From Arthrinium phaeospermum (Eukaryota > Ascomycota > Sordariomycetes > Amphisphaeriales > Apiosporaceae): DNA of 64,000 nt. The notes below the pieces were generated by a model that had not been told where the DNA came from, ran no database searches, and was given only the letters and a program-made list of their open reading frames with translations. The position numbers were made by a program, and so were the translations under genes. The stretch is taken from assembly GCA_006503535.1 (NCBI GenBank), contig QYRS01000004.1, positions 3,968,001 to 4,032,000 on the forward strand, in the 5' to 3' direction. Shown one piece after another: positions 10,467-22,552 of the stretch. Position 1 is the stretch's first letter. Every line of letters starts with the position of its first letter.

Positions 10467-12557
10467 CTTGAAGATTGGTTGATTGATTGTTTCGTTTCTG
10501 ATATATTCGCAGCAAGCTAATCCAGGGGACTCCCTTGGATGGCGGATGTGGGTTCGGAAGGTGAACAGATGAGGATGTGGTTGGTGATGGTTAAGGTGAT
10601 GGGGCCTGAACGATCTCCCGGGCTCAATCAGCTGCACCCCTTCACCGATAGCAGCAAGCTGTGTCATGCGATGGGCACTTGCTTAGCGCCTGTTCTAGAG
10701 GCTGCCTAGGCACCTTAGGCACATGCTTTTGGCGGGGCACATCAGCCCCCCAAAGTGTGGCTACTGCTACTCTACATGTGGCTGTGCCTTGTGGCAATAC
10801 TCTGTGGCTCCTCCTCGGCTGAGTCATCGGGCAGCTCCGACAAGCTTGCTCTACTGGTGCCTCAGGCAACCAAACACCCAGACAAAAGAAGAAACACCTT
10901 TTGAGGGGCATCCCAGCTTATCAGCTATCGGGGGCGGCGGGTCGCAAGCCGCATTCGCTTCGGATCAGCTCACCCCACCATCATGGCTCAGCAGCAACCG
11001 AAGTGAAGCAAAAGGGTTTCCGGCCAACCCGCTCTGACCGCCTTGCTATTTCGGGACATTTGGACAAAGAAAGGAAGGGAGTCGGGACAGGAAAATAGGA
11101 CACGACGTGCGTGGATAGGCCGGAGAGCCTAGATGCCTCGATGGCCGAAGACTGCCCACGGGTGTCATGGACGACAGCCCATTGGCAAATATTAGGCCCG
11201 AGTTCTGGCTGGAAAATGGCGGGGCTGACGCTTCACCTGGCGCTCATTGCCCGTTTCACTGTTTCGCCAAAACGTTGAGTTACGTTGCGCTACTTTTAGG
11301 TAAGGTTCCAATGCGGCGCGATAAGCCCAAAAAGCCATGCTCGCCAAGGCCAGGCAAACCGCCAGGAGTCAGGCAGTTGCAGGACCAAGACTTTTCCAAG
11401 ACGGACCTGACTGCAGGAGTGCAACAGAATCTCCAGCTAGCCAGAAAGGCACCAGGACCTACAGGAGGCGATGGGGCATTTGGACCCTTCGGACGTCCAG
11501 GGTGGTGGCATTTTGCAATGCAATATGTTATCTAATTGGTAAGTAAAATCGGGCGCTGGTCCCCGAATCCGATGTACGGGACTGCCCATGCCCATGCGTT
11601 TCGTTTTAGCAGCAGTTGCAGCAAGCATTGGCAGCTCACTTTTTGGTGCTTGCGTTGTTGCTTTTTTGGCTGCTGCCAATCAAAGAAGGAGGGGCAGCTA
11701 ACAGGCCCTGCTTGCCCGCCCACCTCAGATGAACCAGTAGCAGCGAGCTTGTAACTGCCATCCCACTCTCTCCCACCTCCGACCCCTCCAGTACGGGCCT
11801 TCTGTACTCAGCCAGTACTCGAGTCCCGTGTACCTACCACTGGGCGATTGAGGCACTTTCTCCTCCCCGACTTGGCTCGCTCTGCCAGTCTGTCTTGTAC
11901 TAGCTTGGGGAAGCTCCGCGCATCGCAAAAAGCCAAAGCCAATTCCTGGAGCAGAACGCGGGAGATACAAAAATAAAAATTTCCCACTCCCTCGACGGAA
12001 AACCCAGTCAGATCATCTTCCCAGGGAACGAAACGACCAAAGAACCAACCTTCTTCCTTCACTAAAGAAACCGGCTCGAAACTTCAGCTGCAGGACCCGC
12101 GTTTTGCCCTTGACAACAAATCATCTGGTAAGTTGCATTTTGCTATTGCGGGCGGGACCTATTTCGGTCGTTCATCATGCCTTCCCCTCCATTTTTATGG
12201 TACCCGAGCCCCTCTGGCCACCTGAGGTCGAACGATATATCCCGTACATCGCGAGAGCCTTGAGCATCCAGACGCTTGATTTTCGCCGCTACGCAACCTC
12301 ACTTCCTGAATCGCCTCTACCGCTCCCGAAAAAATTTGGCCGAGTAGCAATTGTCATCCCATTCTCCCAGTCGACTTGTCCGGTTTCACCCTGTAATACC
12401 GCCGACTTCTCCCCCTTCCGTTGTGCCCGTTCTGCCCGTTGCCCCTTGACCTGCCCGAGGCTTCATATTTATCTCGGAGCATTCCCACTCCAGCCCACCT
12501 TGTCCATATCTATTTCACCATCCGAGTTTCCCAGCTAATCTCTGAAATTCTTCCAAA
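10467..12557. other. Intergenic and pyruvate kinase promoter
   Basis: About 2.1 kb without a supportable gene. The right 450 bases form the long pyruvate kinase leader. A/T-rich sequence near 11965-11985 and the pyrimidine-rich stretch that follows fit a strong fungal glycolytic promoter, but no element was assigned with confidence. The short frames overlap one another on both strands and look random. Confidence 0.45.
12128..12534 (+). promoter_or_regulatory. Probable 5' UTR intron of pyruvate kinase
   Basis: A strong donor (tctg|gtaagt) starts at 12128, and a pyrimidine-rich cag acceptor ends at 12534, 23 bases before the pyruvate kinase ATG. Long leader introns are common in highly expressed fungal glycolytic genes. 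Only the splice-site fit supports this; other acceptors nearby are possible. Confidence 0.4.
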
Positions 12558-14201
12558 ATGGCCAGTAAAGTTAGAGTCGATCAAGCAGCCATGCCGCACC
12601 ACCGCAACCAGTCCTCGGCGAACACCGCCCTCGACCACCTCTCGGTCGGCAGCAAGATCGAGTGGCTCGCCTCCATCGATACTGCCCACCGGCCCGAGAA
12701 GAACCTCCGCCGCACTTCCATCATCTGCACAATCGGCCCCAAGACCAACTCCCCCGAGGCCATCAACAAGCTCCGAACCGCTGGTCTCAATGTCGTTCGC
12801 ATGAACTTCTCCCACGGCTCGTACGAGTACCACCAGACTGTCATTGACAATGCCCGTGCTGCCGAGAAGTCCCAGAAGGGCCGCCAGGTCGCCATTGCCC
12901 TTGACACCAAGGGCCCGGAGATCCGCACTGGTAACACTGCCAACGACGAGGATCTTCCCCTCGCCGCCGGCACCGTCATGAACATCACCACCGACGAGCA
13001 GTACGCCACCTCGTGCAACACTGAGCACATGTACGTCGACTACAAGAACATCACCAAGGTCATCCAGCCCGGCCGCATCATCTACGTCGATGATGGTATT
13101 CTTGCCTTCGAGACCCTGGAGGTCGTCGACGACAAGACCGTCAAGGTCAAGGCCCTGAACAACGGCTTCATCAGCTCCAAGAAGGGTGTCAACCTGCCCA
13201 ACACTGATGTTGATCTGCCCGCTCTGTCCGAGAAGGACAAGAACGACCTGCGCTTCGGTGTCAAGAACGGCGTCGACATGGTCTTCGCTTCCTTCATCCG
13301 CCGCGGCCAGGATATCAAGGACATCCGTGAGGTCCTTGGCCCCGATGGCAAGAACATCCAGATCATTGCCAAGATCGAGAACCGTCAAGGTCTCAACAAC
13401 TTCCGCGAGATCCTTGCCGAGACTGACGGTGTCATGGTTGCCCGTGGTGACCTGGGTATCGAGATTCCCGCCGCCGAGGTCTTCGCCGCCCAGAAGAAGC
13501 TCATTGCCATGTGCAACCTGGCTGGCAAGCCCGTCATCTGCGCCACCCAGATGCTCGAGTCCATGATCAAGAACCCCCGCCCCACCCGTGCCGAGATCTC
13601 CGATGTTGGTAACGCTGTCACCGACGGTGCTGACTGTGTCATGTTGTCCGGTGAGACCGCCAAGGGCTCCTACCCCCAGGAGGCCGTCCGCGAGATGTCC
13701 GAGGCTTGCTTGAAGGCCGAGAACACCATCCCTTATGTCGCTACGTTCGAGGAGATGTGCACTCTGGTCAAGCGCCCCGTCAGCGTTACCGAGTCCTGCG
13801 CTATGGCCGCTGTCCGCGCCTCCCTGGACCTCAACGCCGGTGGTATCATCGTCCTGTCCACATCCGGTGACTCGGCCCGCCTGATCTCCAAGTACCGCCC
13901 CGTGTGCCCCATCTTCATGGTTACTCGTAGCGCGAGCACCTCCCGATACGGCCACCTGTACCGCGGTGTCTACCCCTTCCACTTCCCCGAGGAGAAGCCC
14001 GACTTCGAGAAGGTCAACTGGCAAGAGGATGTCGACCGCCGCATCAAGTGGGCCGTCTCCAACGCTCTGTCCCTCAACACCATCTCCCACGGTGACACCC
14101 TCGTCGTCGTCCAGGGCTGGAAGGGTGGTCTCGGAAACACCAACACCCTCCGCATTGTCAAGGCTGACGTTGAGCACCTCGGCATTGGCCGCCTGGATTA
14201 A
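12558..14201 (+). CDS. Pyruvate kinase
   Basis: An intronless frame of 547 aa encodes the last step of glycolysis, phosphoenolpyruvate plus ADP to pyruvate plus ATP, in the cytosol. Recognisable blocks run in order: [44 protein letters not shown], the B-domain, [33 protein letters not shown] with the catalytic lysine region, [13 protein letters not shown], the signature [20 protein letters not shown] and [13 protein letters not shown]. The C-terminal effector part has [15 protein letters not shown], as in fructose-1,6-bisphosphate-regulated enzymes. The N-terminus is about 20 residues longer than the usual 525-530 aa. An internal ATG in PHHRNQS context is possible, but the 12558 start has aaaATGG context. 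Codon use is strongly biased to C-ending codons, typical of high expression; this bias also creates a 598-codon antisense open frame. Confidence 0.97.
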   Translation: MASKVRVDQAAMPHHRNQSSANTALDHLSVGSKIEWLASIDTAHRPEKNLRRTSIICTIGPKTNSPEAINKLRTAGLNVVRMNFSHGSYEYHQTVIDNARAAEKSQKGRQVAIALDTKGPEIRTGNTANDEDLPLAAGTVMNITTDEQYATSCNTEHMYVDYKNITKVIQPGRIIYVDDGILAFETLEVVDDKTVKVKALNNGFISSKKGVNLPNTDVDLPALSEKDKNDLRFGVKNGVDMVFASFIRRGQDIKDIREVLGPDGKNIQIIAKIENRQGLNNFREILAETDGVMVARGDLGIEIPAAEVFAAQKKLIAMCNLAGKPVICATQMLESMIKNPRPTRAEISDVGNAVTDGADCVMLSGETAKGSYPQEAVREMSEACLKAENTIPYVATFEEMCTLVKRPVSVTESCAMAAVRASLDLNAGGIIVLSTSGDSARLISKYRPVCPIFMVTRSASTSRYGHLYRGVYPFHFPEEKPDFEKVNWQEDVDRRIKWAVSNALSLNTISHGDTLVVVQGWKGGLGNTNTLRIVKADVEHLGIGRLD

Positions 14202-17200
14202 AGGATTTAGACGAATAAAATGAATGGCATAGATCTCTGGAATGATCACGGGAACGGAGTAGGCAGCATGGGAACAATACCTCTTTTCACGAAATAATAG
14301 ACTCATGAATTACTACTTCTTTATGAACGACAACACACAATGCTTCAACGACGAAATGTCTCAGGGTGAAACAACATTGTATGCCCGGATTGGGGTTGAT
14401 GGTGTATTCATAACATTGCTATCTGACTTGCAACATGCATCATACCAACGCGAATAGTATCTGCGATTTGACAATGACCACCCTTGACTGAAGTAGACTC
14501 CCGACACATTCTTCCCCTGTACCAAGACCCCATCACCAATCGATTACGAGTTCCACATGATGATTGATTCCACATGATGATTGATGCCACCAATCTAGTA
14601 CGACTTCAGAGGCCGGTTGCTTATGTCTGAATCCTTTCCCCCACACGAAGATGCGAGACAGTTCTGATGAAATGCTGGCCCATACTGTTTTGCATACTGT
14701 TTTGCATACTGTTTTCCTCGGCCTCAGTACATTCACCACGACCAAACTGGCCCCGACTCTGACACAAATCAACGCGTAGTCACCGTTTCGTTTGTATGTC
14801 TACTGATCAGATCCGAGTGGAAAGTTGAAGACATGTCATGACGATCGCACGCACTATGATTCCTGACGCATGGCCAATCATTATCGTGGCATGTGCATGT
14901 TGATCCAGTTTGGTGATGCGTTCTCCCGCAACCTTAAGGGAGGCCTGAGTGCGTAATGCCATTGCCACCTCTTGGGTTGCAAACGGACGCAGGGCATCAA
15001 CACATCCCGAGTGAGATAGTGAGGCGGTTGGCGGCGATGGCTTCGGTAATGGTGTTCTTGGCTTCGTATTCCTGATCCATCTGCTTCTTCCTTCCCCTTT
15101 CCATTCTGTGGCTAGTCTACATCGCCTTCGTTTGTTCGGCTACTTTTTCCAAATTGGCTAGCAGATCTCATCATCCATTAGCGAGTGGATGGGCTGGAAT
15201 GCATCTGCATATGTGCTGGCTTGCTTGCGATGATGTCTTGATGCTATTCGATCAGATGTCAACGAGATCCCTCAACATCTGTCCCTCGTCTCGGCGTTTA
15301 CACCGCCAGACGACGTGTCACCATGCTGGCAGTTTCTTTGTCTGAGAGGATGGATTACTAACCCAAGCCCGACGCCTCGTTTGGGATGCACCGGACTGTC
15401 AAGTTCAAAGAGTTTCCTCAACATATGTGCCGTGTCAGCGTTTGGGCCGCGCAGTGGTGTACAAACAGCCAAACAGCAGCAACAGCAGCACCCAGCGTCC
15501 TTGCCGCAAAGGTACCGATTACTGATCTGAACTCTCTGATTTCGATGCAAGTGATTAGTTCATGTTTCAGCCTTCCCCATAGATGCAAGAAGCATGCAGG
15601 TCCTGTGTCATCGGTGAAGCCTAACATCCAGATTCTCCGATGTTGCCTGGTCCTTGGTGAAAGGGACTGCGTCTTTAGCCCCTGAATTGGGCCTGGGATC
15701 TCCACTGATTGGGCTTTGGTCGATGCTGTCTTTGGCACAATGAGGCTGTTGTGCAGCCTCCTGTGCAGCCTCCTCACGGGTAGAAGCACGTATGATGATG
15801 CCCTACTGCCTGGCTTCCACCGACATGCCAGGGTTCTAGCCCAGATCTTTTGGAGTCTAGGGATTTGTCATTGGCAGTTTGCCGTTTGGTGATGTCGCAA
15901 TATCTCCACTGATGAATTTTTACATGTATGACGTTGGGCCAGGAGGCGTTCCACCAGAGCACATATCTGCAGCATGGTGCATATGTCGTTGGGGATAAGG
16001 GGAAGATGAAGTGATTTGAAATCAAGATCAAACGGAGGGCAGAACACAGAGAAGGAGACAGAGAGACTCATAAGCCTTTGAACTTGGCAACAATCATGAC
16101 GGGCTTGAGAGCGCTGGAGATCCTCCATATAAGCCTGGCTCTCCTCCTCTATTTCTCTTCCTCTAACTCATCCTTTCCAGCATCATCACATCGCGACTTC
16201 CTCTTCTTGCCTACCTTGGTTCAAAATACTCTTGCTTCTCTCATTTCTTTCATCTTGTACCTGGTGTACATCTTTTCATCCTCCAATCCTCAGTCACCTA
16301 GTTTCTCTCTCAACCCATCGCATCCCTTCCCGTCATGACAGCCAAACTCCATTATGGGCGTTCTGAACCATATCCAGTCTCAGCGATGATCGTTTCACCA
16401 CCTAATTGACTTCCATCCCATCTCCTTTTATCATCATGCTACATCATCAACTAATATCTTCACTTTCTATTCTATTTAACTTCTCATACTTCCCCCAAAC
16501 TGGAACTAACATCAAACTTGTTCATTGTTCAACTCAAACTACCACACTACCCAACTTGACACTTGACTCGGCACCTCCGTGGACCACGATCTTATTCAAG
16601 ATTCGCTCCAAGGGATCACACTATAGGTAAGCTGTGCTCTATCCCAATAGCCCGGTAGACCATGTTTGCAATAGCAAGAATCATAAACTATTATCCGAAG
16701 CTCCATTCCATGTTCCCCAGTTGGTGTACACGCCCCTACCTCTGACACACATCCGGGCATCTTCATCCTTTCGCCATGCTGACCATAGGATGACCAAGTA
16801 AGGACACGATGCCGCCAGAGAAGCAGCCGGCGGTTCCAACATTCCACGTCAAGTGTCTACCGCAACGCTGGACTTGGCCACATACACCTATCTCCATCTG
16901 GCCTGCCCACCCTCATGCTTAACAAGTTTCATTACTGCACCAAGCCCATAACATCATTGGTGGCTTGCCAGTAGTCCATCACTACCAAGCGCGCCGTCAC
17001 GATCGTGTACGACTACCGCGACCCTCACAGCCCCTTGCTGGGATCGGGGCAATGCAGCGGTTCCTGGCTGAGTCATGTAACCTCGATCAACTTCATCCAT
17101 CACACATTGGCCGGAACAGCGTATCCATGCAGTTCATTCCACCTGGTGGGAGCAATTACCCGACCAAAGAGCATACTTGGACTTCGCCCAAACATCTAGC

Positions 17201-17358
17201 TTCACCGTTTGGCCCCATGGATGGTAACGGACATTATCGACATATCCATAGTCCCTTCGTTGGCCACGCACACACGCTGTTGGACGATCCTTGCTGTGGT
17301 CGTAATGGACCTTAAGAACCGAGTCGTTCGTGCCCAACGCGCCCAGGTTTGCCCGAGT
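14202..17358. other. Long gene-poor stretch
   Basis: About 3.1 kb with no gene I can support. It contains a 12-bp tandem triplication (catactgttttg) around 14690-14725, an imperfect 17-bp duplication at about 14560-14590, and a TATA-like ccatataagc at about 16124 followed by a CT-rich tract (16130-16350) that looks like a fungal core promoter and leader on the + strand. No convincing coding sequence follows directly. It may have served the decayed gene to the right. Confidence 0.4.
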
Positions 17359-17718
17359 TCACCAAAAGCACCATCCATCTACTGTGCGCTCATTACCCTC
17401 GCGGATCCGGAGCTGCTTCATTACGTCAGGTCCTTGGCGATCTGGGAATTCGAATGCTTCCCAACTTGCCCCTCTCAAATTGGCGGTTGCCACCATGGTC
17501 CGCCAGCCCATCGCTCCCCTCAGTGGTCCAAGACGTCTTCCAGATACGGAACCGGCCAGCCCATACAAGGATTGGCGCCTTAAGCTCTGGAGATGTTCGA
17601 GCACGGCATCCTCCCTAGTCAGCTGCCTCTGTAAGAGCTCGCACAAAGAATCGCAGCCTGACTCCGGCGTCGGAGAACGCCTCGTCGTCACCTGAATAAG
17701 TTCCCAATACTGCGCCAT
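17359..17718 (-). CDS. Small hypothetical protein, weak
   Basis: A 119-aa frame with fairly protein-like composition (CDSLCELLQRQLTREDAVLEH and further Leu-rich helical text). A TATATATA run sits only about 10 bases before the ATG, too close for a normal TATA box. No domain was recognised. Frames on the other strand overlap it, and the surrounding region looks decayed, so this may not be a gene. Confidence 0.22.
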   Translation of the reverse strand: MAQYWELIQVTTRRSPTPESGCDSLCELLQRQLTREDAVLEHLQSLRRQSLYGLAGSVSGRRLGPLRGAMGWRTMVATANLRGASWEAFEFPDRQGPDVMKQLRIREGNERTVDGWCFW

Positions 17719-17779
17719 TCTTCTCTATATATATGCAACAAACCGTCACAACTTCTTTCTTTTCCTTTCCCCATCCGGC

Positions 17780-18957
17780 ATGGATCCCTGGCCTCTTCCT
17801 CTCGAGGTTGGTTGTCGACACGCCCACACCCTCCTTTCCACACTTACAAGTGCCACAGGATCAAACTCTCGCCATTATTCCCAGTCATGCACATGGGTTG
17901 GTAGTCGAATACTTCCCAGGTCGTTATTTTCTCCTCCCAGGGCGCTCTTCGCTAGTCATCAAACAGGCAAGGCGAAGGCCCAGGCTTCACTGGCGTCGAT
18001 TACCGAAGCAGTCCTACCCCACTGCTTCGAAGACGGACGGCCACGGATACCAGGCGACCTGGTTTCGGTTCCATTTCGTGGCCGCACTTGGAGGAATGCT
18101 GCGGGTAATCCTGCCGCCAATCTGTCGGCCCGTCCCCTGTCCAGTTCCACTATTACTGGCCCGCCGCTTGCTGGGAGTCAATGAAGCGGCTAGGAAGGGG
18201 TATCATGGGTCGGTACGTCCCGGCAATGACTGATGACCTGCAGTCGAGCTGCAAGGGGGCGGAAGCAACGAGTGGACTTCCTCAATCTTCCCACCCCAAG
18301 TCCAGCTGGATGTGAGCGGACCACGGTTGGCCTCTAGACACCTTCGAGGATGAGGCGAGTGACCCGACTGCACGCTGCTGTTTCCCTGGTCTGGGAAATC
18401 ATCAGCCGTCTACCAATGCGACCGGACCAAGCGCGGGACCCCTCGCGCTCCCAAATGGAAAAGCTCGACGACCTCTGGCGCGAAGTCCGAGCCGAGCTCG
18501 CGGTCCGCTGCGGCAGACAATCAGACCCGATTTTAATCACGGACTCGGACGAGGAGGAACGCTGAGCAACAGCGCGTCGATGACGCGACCAAGCAGCTCT
18601 TCGAGATGAACTCCTACAGGTGCATGCTCCAAGGGGTTCTGTACCCAGGGAGGGCAAGTGCCGGATCGACTTGGGAATTACGAGCCTACTTCCAGAAGAA
18701 GTAGCAATACTACCCGCGTTCCTGCCCCAGATGGACTGGCATCGATGTTACCGCTTCGAGGACGATCGAATGCACACGCCAGGGCAGCGCGGCAGGATAA
18801 GACACTGATCCCACAATCTCGCCTTGGAACTCTACGGGAAGCTTCCGTGCTCGGTATGGTTCAGCACGCCAGAGAGTGACGAAGAAATCGAGGAGTTCAT
18901 TTCGTGGGCCGGTCTCGAGCCCTTGGTCGTATTCGAAGCGATGTGCCGACCAATTTA
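17780..18957 (+). pseudogene. Decayed protein-coding gene, several in-frame stops
   Basis: One reading frame carries protein-like text for about 1.2 kb but is broken by stops at 18182, 18191, 18227, 18335, 18563, 18578 and 18806, before a final TAG at 18955. Every internal stop is TGA or TAG and could come from CGA or CAG by a single C-to-T change. Convincing pieces are KLDDLWREVRAEL near 18460, DSDEEE near 18545, ITSLLPEEVAILPAFLPQ near 18675 and SVWFSTPESDEEIEEFISWA near 18850-18920. A second frame continues protein-like text from about 18960 to 19310. I do not recognise the family. Local GC is normal, so heavy RIP is not evident. An alternative is a multi-exon live gene, but no splice sites remove the stops. 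Confidence 0.4.
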
Positions 18958-20018
18958 GGAGCGCAGGTGTCTCCCATCATGATGCCCAGATCGTCGTCCG
19001 GGAGGCTCATAAGGCTCGACATAGAGGACTACATGCCGCCTCCTCACAACGCCGGTCCCACACAGACAGTGGTCCGGTCGCGGTCGATGGCCAGCAGCTA
19101 ACAACTCGCCAATGGGGTGGATTAGAGAACCCCCGACACCAAGGGGACCTTGAACGGAGAGTGTTGGAGCATCCGTCTCGAAACTAGAACCACCAACTTT
19201 GCCATGCATACTACGCTGGAGTTGTTGCTGGAGAGATTATGGGTACTGACTCTTGGGATCCCTCAGGAATTGACATCAGAGGGAATACACCGCGAGGTCG
19301 AATACTTTTTCTGACAGTCCCCGAGAGAAACTATGGCGCAATTGAAGTCACAACGCGGCATTTCCAACGACAGAGCCCAGATGATACCACACTTGGGGTC
19401 GAGGACGGGCCGGTGCGTGAAGATCAACGACTTGAAAAATCTTGATAGCAATGTTCCTTGATAAGAGGGCAGCTGGAGTTTTGCGTGGTGCATTGTCATG
19501 GTGTGCTGAAGACCACGGTTTGGGCTGATGATATGAATGAAAGCTGTCTAGTATGTGTGTAACGAACATAATGAATTTACTCCCTAAGAAGATCCCTGTT
19601 CCACAAATATCTTGGGGTACATGCAAGTGGTTGATACCCCAGCTCGGTCGCAGAGGTTACTGAATCTCTTCCAGAGTCTAAAGATATTGCCTCAACCCGA
19701 GCATTAGCTCTCTGATAAGGAGCGTCATATGTTACAGGATCCCGCTATAAGCGTCTTTAGATGGTGTCGAGAACGTGATTATGGTGACCACGAGGCGCTC
19801 ACGCAGTACTAATAAGACGACAGATTGAACAGATAAGAGAGACGAACAACACCAGGAAAACCCTAGGGAGTAAATAAGCACCTGGCCACGATATAGCTGA
19901 GCCTCGTGACACTTACAAGACGAAGGAAGAGAATAAGGGAAAAGAAAATTATGAAACGAAGCCGCCTCCATCCCACGAACACAGGCTTGCATAATCTGAT
20001 ATACTCAGGCAGCAGTGT
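18958..20018. other. Intergenic with remnant coding text and one repeat copy
   Basis: From 18958 to about 19310 there is shifted-frame text of the decayed gene (for example RLIRLDIEDYMPPPHN and LELLLERLWVLTLGIPQE). Positions 19380-19548 are one copy of the diverged inverted repeat listed separately. The remainder shows nothing. Confidence 0.4.
19380..19548 (-). repeat. Diverged inverted repeat, left copy
   Basis: The reverse complement aligns with 23967-24110 on the + strand. It shares gacaatgcacc, aaggaa-att-ctatc and cgaccccaagtgt blocks in the same order, with one gap of about 17 bases. Most differences are transitions. The two copies flank the membrane-protein gene. They may be remnants of a duplicated gene or of a mobile element. 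Confidence 0.6.
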
Positions 20019-22552
20019 TCAGTGTATCCTGGGACTTCCTTCCTCTCCATCGATCGCGTGAACATGATTGCCTTTGGTGACATGTGTGTGTCTAGCCAAA
20101 AGCTCCCGTTGGGCTTCTGCGTAAGTATGTACCGTAGGCCCATCATCAGAGTGCTCTAAAGAGCTCTCCTGTGGGGTTTTTTGATCGCTTGGAGCCTGTA
20201 TTGCATTTTCTGCCTCGGTTCTCTGTGAGGTTGGGTGATCAATAGTACTGATCAACATGGGATGTTTCGGGTCTGAGATATCGGAACGGTTTAGTATGTC
20301 TTCCGTTTGCTTGATCGGAATCGATTCGTCGCGGTGGCTGAGGCGTCTCCGATCGGGCTGGTTCTGTAGGTAAAGCTGGATCGCCGAATCTTGTTCCCAT
20401 TTGAGAAAGGCTTCCTTGCTGTATCGACCGTGTCTCTGGAGTCGGTCCAGGATGGGTTCGATGATGAAGGATACTATGATGACTAGCGCGCCTAAGAGGT
20501 ATGTAATGACCAGACCCAAGACACTGAAGGACGCGTATTGTGTACTCCGTATCTTCTGGAAAAACAAATCGGTGTTAGATGATGCGCTATCCGTATTCGT
20601 ATAGTGCTTGCATCTTCGGAGAGTTTACTTACCTGGTTGCGGCAGAAATCCCATTCGTCAGCAGTGACAGGCTCGAAGGTACGAGGCGGTAAAATCGAAT
20701 CCATGCCCCCCTGAGCAGTGTTAACAAATCTGGTCTGGGCAGCAGCCAGCATGGTGTACCACCACTGGGCAACGTCGAGCTGCCATTGGTTCTTTGGAAT
20801 CTTGAATATGAATCCTTGTGTAAGTGACGTCTGAGAAGCCAGTGTTGCTGCACCAAGCGTGTCGGTGAGCATCGTGAGACTATTTACACTATCCAGCGTC
20901 AAATATGCCCACATGAGGAGCGAACCAAGTCTGGTCTGTGGTATGAATCTGCCGGTGGCGTTGGCGAAGTGTTTGTCCAGATCCTCGCTGGTCAAATCGA
21001 ACCAAGGGGCGGCGCTATAAATGGCGTTCGAGGCACTGTCTAGAGCTCCACATTGTCCTGCATCGGGATCCCGGCACCATTGAAACTGCTCGAGACAGCC
21101 CAAAGGGGAAGCTGCTTCATCTGGGCGGTACAAGTCTTCCTGGCCCTGGCCTGGTCCTCCCGTCCAAGATGCCTTTCCATCAGGTATAGTTGCTCGATAC
21201 CAATCGTCTTCCGTAGGCGGTACGAAGAGCACTCCATTGCCAGACAGGAAAAATAATGACACATCTCCGTTGTGTTCATCGACGCTAGAGTCTGGATAAA
21301 ACGAGGAAGAGTCGTTGAGGAAAATTCCTCGCCGCCTAGCGAAGTAGTGATCGCTGGGATATGTGTTAGCATGAGGAGGGCGATCGATACGTTGCCTACT
21401 ATTTAGGGGAGGATGTAGTCATACCCAAGTAGAAAGTTCACAGGGTTGAAAGAATGATTCACTCTTGCATACTGAGTTTCGAGATGCGGTACAACATAAG
21501 TGTAGTTAACCTCATCGAAACTCCCTGTCCACATAGAGCCATAGTTATAAGCAGTAAAGGTTTGGTTGCCGAAAGTCATGTTGCGTGTACGGCCTTCCGT
21601 TTCTAGCGGTGCACACTACACAGTGGAATGTCACTAACGAGTTAGCAAGAGGCAGCATAAAATTCGTAAGATAAGGAATTTCCCAATGAGAGAAATATTA
21701 GAAATTGCCTTGGCTTGCGGCAAAACAGAGAGTGTACACGATTTCTTATCGAAATAGGCAATGACTGACCTGCAAGACGTATCGCCAAGTTAAAGTGTCC
21801 TCTTGGCGAGCATTCATCCCGAACAAAGTGTTGCTGTGTAGATGGCCAGTATCCAGTCGTATATTTGAGTCATTCCGGCGACATATACCCGAAGTAAAAG
21901 GACATGGTGCCTGATAGTCAGTCGACGCTGTTGGGAGAGCTCTCGTAACAAATTTGGAACACTCCAGAAGCCCCGAGCCTTGGTTTGAATAACAGTTCTT
22001 TGCGTAGTTGGCTACGTTGTTGCTAAAACGTGACCAGTAAGACCGAAGCAGATCCGACTGGGACACGTCGCCATACCACAGGTAGGTAGCCACCTGACAA
22101 TTGTCCCCTTTTAGCAGAACATCACCCGCTGAAGAGATTTGGGAGGAAAAGCCGCCTGCTACTGTAAAAGTGACTATAGAACAGAAAACAAACAAGGTAA
22201 CAGGCAATAGTCGTAGCCAAGATCGCTTTGCTGCATGGCGCCATGTCCACATCAAGCCGACGAAGGACGTGAGTGCTGACTCGGGAGAAGATGAGTTACG
22301 CAGTACAATCTGTCGCTGATGGTGAATATCGTCTCGCGAGTTGGTAGCATCTCGTGAATTTGAAGTTGAGTAGCGTTGATGGAATACAATGGCGCATATC
22401 TTCCAGAACCGAGAGGCAACGAAAGGCACAAAAAGCGCAGTGAATGCGATAAGGAAGTTGCCGTTCTCCCGCGTCATCGTCAAGGTCGAACCAAGAACAG
22501 CAGATCCCTTGGACCAGTTCGTCCAGAAACCTAAGTAGATTGCACTGTCCAT
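20019..22552 (-). CDS. Fungal multi-span membrane protein of unknown function
   Basis: Exons 22552-21770, 21615-21425, 21353-20633 and 20555-20019 join in frame to 743 aa. Donors are gtcagt, gtatga and gtaagt; acceptors are gtag, ccag and ccag. The start is at MDSAIYLGFWTNWSKG, although the frame is open upstream. There are membrane segments near residues 30-55 (FLIAFTALFVPFVASRFW), about 120-140 (LLPVTLFVFCSIVTFTVAGG) and near the C-terminus (SVLGLVITYLLGALVIIVSFI). Between them lies a large, probably extracytoplasmic region with conserved-looking cysteines and many N-x-S/T sites. The last 130 residues are cytosolic-type and charged. It resembles an abundant family of roughly 700-800 aa uncharacterised fungal membrane proteins that I remember only as hypothetical. 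The exon model is strong; no function can be stated. Confidence 0.8.

Noticed and set aside
12510..14306. 598-codon open frame antisense to pyruvate kinase
   Set aside because: It mirrors the strong codon bias of pyruvate kinase (C-ending codons give no stops on the opposite strand). Its Val/Gly/Asp/Leu-rich text has no domain.
15418..15789. 123-aa minus frame in the gene-poor stretch
   Set aside because: Irregular composition, overlapped by plus frames, no motif.
17733..18233. 166-aa plus frame overlapping the decayed gene
   Set aside because: Open but with irregular composition; the neighbouring frame shares protein-like text with the downstream pieces and is the better candidate.
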